From NCBI GenBank assembly GCA_964390795.1, contig CAYMLQ010000133.1:1-13483 (forward strand): DNA of 13,483 bases, in the 5' to 3' direction. Position 1 is the stretch's first letter. Each line of letters begins with the position of its first letter. Under the pieces are notes generated by a model. It saw only the letters and a program-made list of their open reading frames with translations, was not told where the DNA came from and made no database searches. The position numbers were made by a program, and so were the translations under genes. Positions 1 to 7,468 of this stretch are shown here, piece by piece. Source of the DNA: CAYMLQ01 sp964390795. Lineage in GTDB: Bacteria; Verrucomicrobiota; Kiritimatiellia; RFP12; UBA1067.

Positions 1-621
1 ATCGACAAGATCGCGACCAAGCGGGTGCTGGATGCGGCGGGCGTGCCGACGGCGCCTTACGAGGTTCTGCCGCGCGGGGCCGAGGCGACGACGCTGCCGC
101 TGCCGGTGGTGGTGAAGCCGCCGCGCGACGGGTCGAGCGTGGGGATCTCTAAGGTGACGGAGCCGGGCCAGTGGCGTGAGGCTCTGCGGGTGGCGCGTGC
201 GGTCGATCCGCAGGGCGAGGTGCTGGTCGAGGCGTATATTCCCGGGCGCGAGTGGACGGTGGGCGTGGTTGGCGGGCGGGCGCTGCCCGTGGTTGAGATC
301 TGCGCTCCGAACGGGTGGTACGGGTTCGCCGAAAAATACACGCAGGGGGTGACGCGGTACGTGTTTCCCGACTCGGCGGAGGATGCTCCGCAGATCGCGG
401 CCTGTCAGATGCTGGCGCTGCTGGCGTTTCAGGCGGTGGGGTGCCGGGGCGTCAGCCGCGTCGACTTCCGGGTGACGCCCGAGGGGCGCCCCTATGTGCT
501 GGAGATCAACACGATTCCCGGGTTCACGGCCACCAGTCTGCTGCCCAAGGCGGCCGCGAAGGCGGGCTTGTCGTTCAGCGCGCTGTGCGCGAGACTGTTG
601 GCGGATGCGGCGTGCGACTGA
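1..621 (+). CDS. ddl: D-alanine--D-alanine ligase, 3' part (5' end outside window)
   Basis: Cytoplasmic ATP-grasp ligase that joins two D-alanines for the peptidoglycan precursor. The reading frame is open from base 1, so the gene starts upstream; 206 residues are visible, about two thirds of a normal Ddl of roughly 300-320. Visible landmarks are the ATP-grasp strand VVVKPPRDGSSVGISKV (about residues 36-52), the segment EAYIPGREWTVGV, the loop EKYTQG, and the metal/substrate end EINTIPGFTATSLLPK (about 167-182), whose E and N bind Mg2+ in the family. Ddl conventionally lies just before ftsQ in dcw clusters, and ftsQ follows after 33 bases. All expected residues in the visible part are present, so it looks functional. 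D-Ala-D-Ala ligase rather than D-Ala-D-Lac ligase is inferred from the context and not proven. Confidence 0.95.
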   Translation: MDKIATKRVLDAAGVPTAPYEVLPRGAEATTLPLPVVVKPPRDGSSVGISKVTEPGQWREALRVARAVDPQGEVLVEAYIPGREWTVGVVGGRALPVVEICAPNGWYGFAEKYTQGVTRYVFPDSAEDAPQIAACQMLALLAFQAVGCRGVSRVDFRVTPEGRPYVLEINTIPGFTATSLLPKAAAKAGLSFSALCARLLADAACD

Positions 622-654
622 GCTGGGCGACGGCGTGTCGCAGAGGGTCAAGCG

Positions 655-1524
655 ATGAAGTGGGATTTCTTTAAGCGGGGGAAGAAGCGCCCCGGGGGGC
701 TCACCCTCAACAACCGGCGCGTGACCGGCGTCGTGACCGGTTTGCCGGGCGGGGTGAAGTTTGCGATCGGGTGCTTCGCGCTGATCGTCGGACTGCTGGC
801 TACCGGGTGGGTGGGCTGGGAGCTGTTTGAAACCTATTACTTTCACTCCGAGCGGCTGTTTGTTTTGAAGGATCTGCGGCGCAGTGTCACCATCAACACC
901 GGCAAGACGCTGACGCCCGATCTGGTTTGTGAGGTTCTGGGGCTGCGCGAGGGGATCAACCTGTTCTCGCTGCCGATCGAGCAGAAGCGGTGCGAGCTGC
1001 TGGAACAGGCCCCGAATATCCGCGACATTACCATTGTGCGGCGTATGCCCGATAAGATGGCGATCACGATCATTGAGCGCGAGCCCATCGCGCGCGTGTC
1101 CTCGAACGGGCGGGTGGTGGACGTTGAAGGCGTCGTGTTTGTCCGGTACGCGGGGACGGGCGGTTTGCCGATGATCAAAGGTTCGGATCTTTTGGCGCAG
1201 ATCAAGCCGGGGGACCGGCTGCGAGGCAAAGAGATGGCTGCGATCCGGCTGGTACAAAACGCGCTGCGCCCTGAGTGCCGCCTGCGCCTGTTGGTTTTGG
1301 ACACGAGCAGGGAAGACGATCTGCTGTTGACGCTCTCCGATCACCGTCAGGCGAAGATCGCCTGGGAGGGGATGCAGGACGACGAGAAAGACACGGAGGC
1401 GAAAATGCAGCGGCAGTTCGACCAGCTCGCCCAGGCCATGGAGAGCGAGATCGGGCGGGGCTGCCTGATGTGGGATGCGACGCATCCCGGGCGGATTTTC
1501 GCGACGCCGCCCGGCGTTCAATGA
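655..1524 (+). CDS. ftsQ: Cell division protein FtsQ (POTRA-domain membrane protein)
   Basis: FtsQ is a bitopic inner-membrane protein that links early and late divisome proteins (FtsB/FtsL). The 289 residues show a short basic cytoplasmic tail (1-34), one membrane helix (about 36-58, FAIGCFALIVGLLATGWVGW), then a POTRA domain (about 67-143) containing LREGINLFSLPIEQ and the stretch AITIIEREPIA. A beta domain follows, with the V.DVEGVVF pattern typical of FtsQ. Identity is supported by sequence pattern and by the position between ddl and ftsA. The ATG is preceded by AGAGGG, a usable ribosome binding site. Length is close to E. coli FtsQ (276). The C-terminal part (about 195-289) is poorly conserved, as is usual in this family. 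It is probably co-transcribed with ddl and ftsA, since no promoter or terminator is visible in the short gaps. Confidence 0.9.
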   Translation: MKWDFFKRGKKRPGGLTLNNRRVTGVVTGLPGGVKFAIGCFALIVGLLATGWVGWELFETYYFHSERLFVLKDLRRSVTINTGKTLTPDLVCEVLGLREGINLFSLPIEQKRCELLEQAPNIRDITIVRRMPDKMAITIIEREPIARVSSNGRVVDVEGVVFVRYAGTGGLPMIKGSDLLAQIKPGDRLRGKEMAAIRLVQNALRPECRLRLLVLDTSREDDLLLTLSDHRQAKIAWEGMQDDEKDTEAKMQRQFDQLAQAMESEIGRGCLMWDATHPGRIFATPPGVQ

Positions 1525-1546
1525 AGCGTAAAACAAGAGGTTATGT

Positions 1547-2749
1547 ATGGCGATTCCTCCGATAGCCGCGCTGGAGATCGGGACGTCACGGACGGTGACG
1601 TGCGTGGGTGAGACTGACGAGAACGGGCGCATGAGGATCACGGGGATCGGAAGTTATCCGACCACCGGGGTGCGCAAGGGGCAGATCATTGACCTGTCCC
1701 AAGCGAAGGTGGGTGTCGAGTCGTCGGCCAAACAGGCGGAGAAGCAGGCCGATGTCAGCATTTGGCAGGTGCTCTTGGCGACTTCAGGCGGGCATATTCA
1801 GGCGGCGATCAACCCGGGCATGGCCACGATCCGTTCGGGTGATCGGGTCGTTTCGCGCGAAGACATCGAGGAGGTCTCCGAGATCGCGAATGCGGTTCAG
1901 ATCGACGCCGACCGGCAGGTGCTGCACACGATCACGCAGAGCTTTACGGTGGACGATCAGCCGGGCATCGTGAAGCCCGAGGGGATGCGCTGCAAGATGC
2001 TCACGCTGAACGTGATGGCGGTACACGGCTTGAAGAACCGCATCGACAATGCGGTGAGCGTGGCAAAGAGCGCACAGCTCGAGGTCACGGATGTGGCGTT
2101 CTCAGGCGTGTGTGCGGCGTTGGCGGTGTTGACGCCCGAGCAGAAGCGCAACGGCGTGGTGCTGGTGGATCTCGGCGGCGGCACGACGAACTACATTGCG
2201 TATTGCAACAATGTCATCTCCGCGGTCGGCTGTATTGCGGTGGGCGGGGATCACGTCACAAACGACATCGCGCTGGCCTTCAACATTCCGCTGAACCGTG
2301 CGGAGGAGATCAAGCGTACGGAGGGGTGCGCGCTGATCGATCCTGAGACGAGCGCGCGCCGCGTGGCGCTACCGGCGGATGTGGGGTTCGAGGAGCGGCT
2401 GATCAGTTGCAAGGTGCTGCAAACGGTGATCAACGCGCGGATGGACGAGACGTTCCGCGTGTTGCGCTCCAAACTCGATGAGGCCGGCGTGCTGCCGCAT
2501 CTGGGCGGGGGCGTGATTCTGACGGGGGGGGGCGCCTATCTGCGCAAGGTGGCGGATCTGGCCCAGCGCGTTTTTGGGCTGCCGTGCCGGATCGGGCTGC
2601 CGGTGAACGTGGACGGTCTGGACAAGGCCGAACAGCCGGCCTCCCTGTCGACGGTCGCGGGGCTGGTGCTGTACGGGAAGATGACCTACGAGGACCGCGG
2701 GCTTCTCTCGCCGTTGAGGAACCTGTTCAAAGGAGTGTTTCGTCGATGA
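1547..2749 (+). CDS. ftsA: Cell division protein FtsA (actin-like Z-ring anchor)
   Basis: Actin-family ATPase that tethers FtsZ to the inner face of the membrane and recruits the late divisome. In 400 residues one sees the phosphate-1 motif ALEIGTSRT (8-16), the 1C subdomain with SGGHIQAAI (80-88), the phosphate-2 motif VDLGGGTTNY (207-216), the adenosine motif ILTGGGAYL (324-332), and a C-terminal amphipathic membrane-binding helix, SPLRNLFKGVFRR (388-400). All match ordinary FtsA. The ATG follows an AAGAGG ribosome site, 22 bases after ftsQ. The end overlaps the ftsZ start in an ATGA, implying translational coupling. Positions 2524-2532, encoding the glycines of the adenosine motif, are a run of nine G. 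Nothing suggests loss of function, which contrasts with its divergent partner FtsZ. Confidence 0.96.
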   Translation: MAIPPIAALEIGTSRTVTCVGETDENGRMRITGIGSYPTTGVRKGQIIDLSQAKVGVESSAKQAEKQADVSIWQVLLATSGGHIQAAINPGMATIRSGDRVVSREDIEEVSEIANAVQIDADRQVLHTITQSFTVDDQPGIVKPEGMRCKMLTLNVMAVHGLKNRIDNAVSVAKSAQLEVTDVAFSGVCAALAVLTPEQKRNGVVLVDLGGGTTNYIAYCNNVISAVGCIAVGGDHVTNDIALAFNIPLNRAEEIKRTEGCALIDPETSARRVALPADVGFEERLISCKVLQTVINARMDETFRVLRSKLDEAGVLPHLGGGVILTGGGAYLRKVADLAQRVFGLPCRIGLPVNVDGLDKAEQPASLSTVAGLVLYGKMTYEDRGLLSPLRNLFKGVFRR

Positions 2750-3924
2750 GCCAGGAACTGCAATCAGGGCTTCTTCTGTTGGGCGTGGGCGGCGGCGGGT
2801 GCCGGCTCGCCGCGTCGGTTCTGGCTGCGTACGGCGGCCGGATGCGCGCGCTGGGCGTGGACACGGACGCGCTGTCGAACCGCCAGGCCGCCGAGGGCGG
2901 TCTCACGTGCTTGCTGCTGGGCGGGACGAGACTTGCGGGGCACGGCACGGGGGGCGACGCGATTAAGGGGCGTCTGGCCGCTCAGGACGACCTGCAGAAT
3001 CTGACGCCGCACCTGCAGGGCGTGCGCACGGTGGTGCTGACGGCGTGCCTGGGCTCGGGCACCGGCGGGGGCGCCACGCCGGAAATCATCAAAGCGCTGC
3101 ATGACATGGGCATCGCGACCCTCTGTTTCGTGACCCTGCCGTTCGGGTTTGAGGGCGAGACTCGCCGCAAGGCCGCCGAACGGGTGCTGCCGATGATCGA
3201 GGAGCATGCGGATTCCTTGGTTGTCATCGCGCTTGACGATGTGTACAGCGACTCGGGAGCCGTTCTGCTGGAAGAGGCGGTCCGCAGCGCCGAATCCCAG
3301 ATCGCGTCAGGGATCACGCTGCTCTGGCGGCTGGTGACCAAGCCTGGCTTCATTCAGACAGATCCCGAACGGCTGCACGCGATGGTCGTGCGGGGCGGCA
3401 ACGCCCGCTTCGGCACCGCCTCGGCGCAGGGGGCGGACCGTGCCGTGCAGGTCATGGCGGGCCTGCGCGGCAGCCGCCTGCTGCGTTCCGGCGAGACGCT
3501 GTCAAAAGCCAACACGCAGCTCGTGGGCATTCTGGCCGGGAACGATCTTCGGCTCGCGGAGATCGGCGAGATCATGGGAAAACTGCGCGCGCTGTGCAAG
3601 AGCGACTGCCACGTCGAAATGGGCACCGTGCTGGACGCTCAGTTCGACGGGCGCGTGGAGGTCGTGGTGCTGGCTTTTGAGAGCTGCGTCACGGTGTCGC
3701 AGGGCGAGATGCGCAAAGAGTCGCCTCCGGTGCAGGAGCCGCCCGTGGCCGAAGCGTTCCCGATTCAGCCGGGAAGCGCGAAGAAGGGGCGCAGCAAAGG
3801 CAGCAAGCTCTCGTTCGGAACAACGGGGCGCGGCAAGTTCCAGAATGTCGAGCCCACGCTCTACAACGGGCAGGATCTTGACATTCCGACATTCGTGCGG
3901 CGCGGGATCCTGTTGGACAGGTAA
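2746..3924 (+). CDS. ftsZ: Divergent cell division GTPase FtsZ
   Basis: Tubulin homologue forming the division ring. I chose the ATG at 2746 because it overlaps the ftsA stop (ATGA) and the glycine-rich T1 loop starts at residue 13; AGGAG of AAAGGAGTG is the ribosome site. The 392 residues contain T1 GVGGGGCR (13-20; canonical has N at the last position), T4 GSGTGGG (103-109; canonical GGGTGTG), the GTP-contacting FGFEGETR (133-140, E and R retained), and the T7 region GFIQTDPER (201-209). Canonical T7 is N-x-D-x-x-D; here it is Q-x-D-x-x-R, so one catalytic aspartate is missing. A proline-rich then basic linker (about 320-375) leads to the conserved FtsA-binding peptide DLDIPTFVRR (377-386). 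The position after ftsA and the C-terminal peptide make ftsZ the best call. GTPase activity may be weak or altered. Confidence 0.88.
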   Translation: MSQELQSGLLLLGVGGGGCRLAASVLAAYGGRMRALGVDTDALSNRQAAEGGLTCLLLGGTRLAGHGTGGDAIKGRLAAQDDLQNLTPHLQGVRTVVLTACLGSGTGGGATPEIIKALHDMGIATLCFVTLPFGFEGETRRKAAERVLPMIEEHADSLVVIALDDVYSDSGAVLLEEAVRSAESQIASGITLLWRLVTKPGFIQTDPERLHAMVVRGGNARFGTASAQGADRAVQVMAGLRGSRLLRSGETLSKANTQLVGILAGNDLRLAEIGEIMGKLRALCKSDCHVEMGTVLDAQFDGRVEVVVLAFESCVTVSQGEMRKESPPVQEPPVAEAFPIQPGSAKKGRSKGSKLSFGTTGRGKFQNVEPTLYNGQDLDIPTFVRRGILLDR

Positions 3925-3960
3925 GCGCAACGTTTATGAGACAGAGAAGGGAGACGAACA

Positions 3961-4842
3961 ATGAAGAGGATTTTGGCAGCGGTCGTGATGGCGGCGGGGT
4001 TGGCGATTGGCGACGGTGTCGAGGGCAAATTGGATGCGCAGGTGCTGGCCACGGGCGGCGGGCGCGTGCTCCTGCTTTCGACGCAGGGCGAGGTCGTGTG
4101 GGAGCACAAGGCGGGCAATATTCATGACGCCTGGATGCTGCCCAACGGCAACGTCCTTTTCGCGGACGGCAACATCACCGAGGTGACGCGCGACCACAAG
4201 GTCGTGTTCGAATACAAACCCGAGATCCAGAAGGGTGGAGGCGCCTACTCGTGCCAGCGCCTGCCGAACGGCAACACCGTGGTCGGCGAAAATGCCTCTG
4301 GCCGCGTGGTCGAAGTGGACAAGGATGGCAAGGTCGTCTTCTCGCTGATGACAAACTACGGCAAGACCGACGACCATCACCACCTGCGCATGGTGCGCAA
4401 GCTGGCAAACGGGAATTACCTGGTCAGCCATTCGAAGTCGAATATCGTGCGCGAGTATAAGCCGGACGGCAGCACGGCGTGGGAGAAGCCGACCAAGGGA
4501 TTGTCGTTCGCGGCGGTGCGCCTGGCCAACGGCAACACGCTCGCCTCGTCGCTCAATCAGATCACCGAATACGACAAGGACGGCAACGAGGTGTGGGAGT
4601 TCAAGAAGGACGACCTGCCCGGCGTGGTGATCCAGAACATGACCGGCATCCAGGTGCTGCCCAACGGCAATATTGTCACGGGGTGCTATTCGGCCTACAC
4701 CAAAGAGGGCGCGGGCACGGGCATGCTCGAGATCACGCGCGACAAAAAACTGGTGTGGCGCTACGCGAGCCCGGGCCTCCGCGACAAGAGCATGATGGGC
4801 GTCCACAAGCTGGTCGAAGGCTCCGAGCCGCCGCTGCGGTAG
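3961..4842 (+). CDS. Secreted beta-propeller protein with PNGN repeats
   Basis: 293 residues beginning with a probable signal peptide (MKRILAAVVMAAGLAIGDG). The body is a chain of propeller-type repeats of about 40-47 residues, each starting with L(P/A)NGN at 60, 101, 148, 188 and 233, and continuing as a short strand, then (V/I)xE(Y/V/T), a charged turn (DKDGK/N) and VVF or VWE. This resembles the PQQ-like or arylsulfotransferase-like propellers common in Planctomycetes and Verrucomicrobia. I see no catalytic signature, so no reaction is assigned; a binding or scaffold role outside the cytoplasm is likely. AAGGGAG lies just upstream of the ATG. It starts 36 bases after ftsZ on the same strand with no visible terminator, so it may be read through from the division operon, though the functional link is unknown. 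A run of nine G follows at 4863-4871. Confidence 0.85.
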   Translation: MKRILAAVVMAAGLAIGDGVEGKLDAQVLATGGGRVLLLSTQGEVVWEHKAGNIHDAWMLPNGNVLFADGNITEVTRDHKVVFEYKPEIQKGGGAYSCQRLPNGNTVVGENASGRVVEVDKDGKVVFSLMTNYGKTDDHHHLRMVRKLANGNYLVSHSKSNIVREYKPDGSTAWEKPTKGLSFAAVRLANGNTLASSLNQITEYDKDGNEVWEFKKDDLPGVVIQNMTGIQVLPNGNIVTGCYSAYTKEGAGTGMLEITRDKKLVWRYASPGLRDKSMMGVHKLVEGSEPPLR

Positions 4843-5033
4843 GAGTCGATTGCGGGCCGTGCGGGGGGGGGAAAGTTGCGGATTGCGCGGATGAGCGTTG
4901 CGGCAACGGGTTACGCAGACCGAATGCAGAAACCGTTTAGCGCTCACGCGATGCCCGTATTGACCACCGGCCGCCGCAATTCTCCGGTTACCGAATGAGC
5001 ACGCTGTCTGTCTTGAAAACAATGCAGCACTTC

Positions 5034-5061
5034 AATTCCACACTTCGAGAGGTGTGGAATT
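5034..5061. promoter_or_regulatory. Perfect 10-bp inverted repeat upstream of the hydrolase
   Basis: AATTCCACAC (5034-5043) and GTGTGGAATT (5052-5061) are exact reverse complements around an 8-base centre. The repeat ends 12 bases before a good -10 box (TATACT, 5074-5079) and covers the place where a -35 box should be; no recognisable -35 hexamer is present. This layout suits an operator or an activator site for a dimeric DNA-binding protein. A structural RNA or short dispersed repeat is the alternative. No regulator gene is adjacent. Confidence 0.5.
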
Positions 5062-5073
5062 CCCAGAGTTCCT

Positions 5074-5079
5074 TATACT
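5074..5079 (+). promoter_or_regulatory. -10 box (TATACT) of the hydrolase gene
   Basis: TATACT matches the sigma-70 -10 consensus at five of six positions and lies 20 bases before the chosen ATG at 5100, with AGAAGG (5086-5091) as ribosome site between them. No good -35 is present at a 16-18 base spacing, which suggests dependence on an activator, possibly through the inverted repeat at 5034-5061. The leader RNA would be very short. Confidence 0.4.
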
Positions 5080-5099
5080 GAGTGGAGAAGGTGCGAGGT

Positions 5100-7352
5100 A
5101 TGTGGGTACGTATTCGGGTGGTTATTAGTTGTGTGGTTTGCGGGACGAGGCTCGGCCTCGCGCAGTCCCTGCCGGGCACGGCGCCGCTGGAGGGGACGAA
5201 CGATCTCGCGGACGCCTATATGCGCGGGCTCGACCGCTTCATGCTGCGCGAGACGGAGCGGTGCGCGGACGAGCGGACGAAGTACTGGGTGCGCGATTTC
5301 GCGCACGGAGCTGAAGGCTACGCCGCCTCGGTGGCGACGAACCGGCAGCGGCTGGCCCGGATGCTGGGCGTGCGCGACGCGCGCGTGCCCTTCGACGCGC
5401 CCGAACCGGTCGCAAGCCTCGCCCGCTCCGCAGTGCTCGGGGAGACCGACACCCACGTGCTGCTGGAGATCCGCTGGCCCGTGCTCGAAGGCTATCAGGC
5501 CGAGGGCCTGCTGCTTGAGCCGAAGGCGAAGCCGGTGCTGCGCAACGCCGTCTACCTCCCGCACGCGGGCGTGACGCCGGAGCAGGTTCTGGGCCTCGCG
5601 CCGTGCGGTGTGGCGGGGTGCAAGACCGGCTTCGAGTGGCCCGCGCCGGGCTGCCGCCTCGTTCTGCCCGCCGTGGTCAGCCGGACGAAAACGGTTTTCG
5701 AGAGCGTCTACAAGAAGCCCGGCAAGGGTCAGCTTCCCGGGCGGATGCGCATGCCGAACCGCGAGTTCGTCTACCGCCCCGCGTACGTCATGGGGCGGCA
5801 CATCATCGGCTACGAGGTGCAGGGTGTGCTGGCGCTGGTGGACTGGTTTCAAAAGGAGGACGCGCGGGTTCCCGTGCAGGTGGGTGGCTGGGGAGAGGGC
5901 GGCCTGCTGGCCTTTTACGCAGGCGCGCTCGACACGCGGATCGAGGCCACGCGCGTGGCGGGCACTTTCAACGACCGTTCCGGGCTGTGGCGCGAGCCGA
6001 TCGACCGCAACGTGTTCGGTCTGCTGCGGGAGTTCGGCGACGCCGAGATCGCGACGCTGATCGCGCCGCGCGCGCTGCGCATCGTGGCGGGGCCGGGGCC
6101 GGTCGAGACGATCACGCGCGAGATGGGCAAGGAGGGCGGCGCGCCCGGCGAGCTGGTGTCGCCCGCGCCGGAGGCCGTGGCCCGCGAGGTTCAAAAGGCG
6201 CAGGCGCTGGTGGCGCCGCTGCAGGCCGGAGCGTGGCTGACGGTCGAGGCGGACGCGCAGCAGGCGCCTGTGGCTAAGCACGCGCTCGTCGCCGTCCGCC
6301 TGCCGGACGCGGCGGAGCGCGAGCGGCGGCTGGTCCAAGGCATGAACGGCTTTTCGCAGCGGCTGCTGGCGGTCTCGGGCGCGACGCGGCGCACGTTCAT
6401 GGAGCGGCTCGATTTCTCCAGTCCGGAGGCTTACGACCGTTCGGCCGAAGGGTATCGCGACTACTACCGCGAGGAGGTCATGGGGCGCATCCACGCGGCG
6501 AAGCTGCCGCTCAACGTGCGCTCGCGCGTGGTGCAGGAGACGGCGGCGTACGTCTGCCACGAAGTCGTGCTGGACGTGCTGCCGGACTTCATTCTCGAAG
6601 GCTATCTGCTGCTGCCCAAGGAGGTGATGCCGGGCGAGCGGCGGCCGGTAGTGGTGGCGCAGCACGGTCGCGGGGGCACGCCGCGCACGCTGATGGAGCT
6701 GGACAAGGGCGGACGCCCGACCTACTACGAGATCGCGCCGAAGCTGGCGGCGAAGGGCTACGTCGTTTTCCTGCCGCAGAATCCCTACATCTTCGAAGAC
6801 CGTTACCGCCAGCTCTCGCGCAAGGCCAACCCGCTCAAGCTGTCGCTCTACTCGATCATTCACGCGCAGTACGAGCAGATGTTCGCGTGGTTCGCGACGC
6901 TGCCGCAGGCCGACGTCACGCGCGTCGGCTTTATCGGCCAGTCCTATGGCGGCAAGACGGCGGTGCGCGTGCCGCCCCTGATGCCGGAGTTCCGCGCCGT
7001 GATCTCGACGGGCGACTTCAACGAAGGCATCACCAAGATGGCCTCCACGCTGTACCCCTTCAGCTTCGCGCTCTGGGACGAGTACGAGATGTTCGAGTTC
7101 GACCTCGGCAACACCTTCAACTACTCCGACCTGGCGGGGCTGACGGCGCCGCGGGCCTTCATGGCCCAGCGCGGCCACGCCGACACCGTGGCGTGGGACG
7201 AGTTCGTCGGCTACGAATACGCGCTCGTGCGGCGCGCCTACGCGCTGCTCAAGATCCCCGAGCGCACGGAGATCGACTGGTTCGACGGCGGCCACGAGAT
7301 CGACGTCGGCCCGGCGCTCGCTTTCTTCGACCGGTTCCTGAAGGCTCGCTAG
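5100..7352 (+). CDS. Secreted tandem alpha/beta hydrolase (acetyl xylan esterase-like), first domain degenerate
   Basis: 750 residues. ATG 5100 is preferred over an in-frame GTG at 5082 because AGAAGG sits 8 bases upstream and a signal peptide (to about residue 22, ending GLAQS) starts there. The C-terminal half (about 440-750) is a complete hydrolase: EGYLLLPK (500-507), VVVAQHGRGG (517-526), nucleophile elbow GQSYGG with S615, a likely acid at D695 (GHADTV), and H732 (DGGHEID). The N-terminal half (about 45-380) has the same order of elements: AEGY (71-74), LEGYQAEGLLLEPK, then GGWGEGG (262-268) where the serine should be, and LIAPRALRIVAG (320-331) matching LTAPRAFMAQRG (681-692). So the protein looks like an internal duplication with one inactive copy. 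The fold resembles acetyl xylan esterases and dienelactone hydrolases; the substrate is probably an acylated polysaccharide, but this is inferred only. Confidence 0.85.
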   Translation: MWVRIRVVISCVVCGTRLGLAQSLPGTAPLEGTNDLADAYMRGLDRFMLRETERCADERTKYWVRDFAHGAEGYAASVATNRQRLARMLGVRDARVPFDAPEPVASLARSAVLGETDTHVLLEIRWPVLEGYQAEGLLLEPKAKPVLRNAVYLPHAGVTPEQVLGLAPCGVAGCKTGFEWPAPGCRLVLPAVVSRTKTVFESVYKKPGKGQLPGRMRMPNREFVYRPAYVMGRHIIGYEVQGVLALVDWFQKEDARVPVQVGGWGEGGLLAFYAGALDTRIEATRVAGTFNDRSGLWREPIDRNVFGLLREFGDAEIATLIAPRALRIVAGPGPVETITREMGKEGGAPGELVSPAPEAVAREVQKAQALVAPLQAGAWLTVEADAQQAPVAKHALVAVRLPDAAERERRLVQGMNGFSQRLLAVSGATRRTFMERLDFSSPEAYDRSAEGYRDYYREEVMGRIHAAKLPLNVRSRVVQETAAYVCHEVVLDVLPDFILEGYLLLPKEVMPGERRPVVVAQHGRGGTPRTLMELDKGGRPTYYEIAPKLAAKGYVVFLPQNPYIFEDRYRQLSRKANPLKLSLYSIIHAQYEQMFAWFATLPQADVTRVGFIGQSYGGKTAVRVPPLMPEFRAVISTGDFNEGITKMASTLYPFSFALWDEYEMFEFDLGNTFNYSDLAGLTAPRAFMAQRGHADTVAWDEFVGYEYALVRRAYALLKIPERTEIDWFDGGHEIDVGPALAFFDRFLKAR

Positions 7353-7367
7353 CGGCGAGGCTGCGCT

Positions 7368-7454
7368 CTAGAACTTCTTGTGGAAGGTGCGGTTGAAGTC
7401 CGACTGCACTCGAATCTCCGTCACAATTGGAGTTGACGGACTTTTCCAAGCAAG
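7368..7454 (-). pseudogene. Possible C-terminal remnant of an outer-membrane-type protein
   Basis: Read on the minus strand, a stop at 7368-7370 is preceded by 28 open codons ending TEIRVQSDFNRTFHKKF, interrupted upstream by a TGA at 7455-7457. It has no start codon. The segment has alternating polar and hydrophobic residues and a final phenylalanine, as in beta-barrel outer-membrane proteins, and it stops close to where the toxin-antitoxin promoter begins. It could be the tail of a gene cut by insertion of the toxin-antitoxin pair, or simply chance in a GC-rich stretch. I cannot name the family. Confidence 0.2.
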
Positions 7455-7461
7455 TCATACT
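7433..7461 (+). promoter_or_regulatory. Sigma-70-type promoter of the AbrB/PIN module, predicted leaderless
   Basis: TTGACG (7433-7438), a 17-base spacer and CATACT (7456-7461) match the consensus at five and four of six positions with ideal spacing. Transcription would begin about 7 bases after the -10, at or next to the A of the antitoxin ATG at 7469. No ribosome binding site exists before that ATG. Both facts point to a leaderless message for the antitoxin, while the toxin has a very strong ribosome site. AbrB-type antitoxins commonly repress their own promoter, so this is also a likely operator region. Confidence 0.6.
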
Positions 7462-7468
7462 TTATCCC

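Noticed and set aside
3934..5022. 362-codon minus-strand frame opposite the propeller gene
   Set aside because: Composition is typical of an antisense shadow; the + strand has a signal peptide, ribosome site and repeats.
5033..5043. CAATTCCACAC is identical to an 11-base piece of the E. coli lac promoter region found in cloning vectors
   Set aside because: The match stops on both sides, and the sequence is one arm of a palindrome not present in lac DNA; vector contamination is not supported.
4988..5179. 63-codon minus-strand frame across the hydrolase promoter
   Set aside because: No ribosome site or domain, and it overlaps the -10 box, inverted repeat and start of a well-supported gene.
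5073..7295. 740-codon open frame on the minus strand opposite the hydrolase gene
   Set aside because: Its product is dominated by R, H, A, L and Q with no domain, as expected for the complement of a GC-rich gene; the + strand frame has clear hydrolase motifs.
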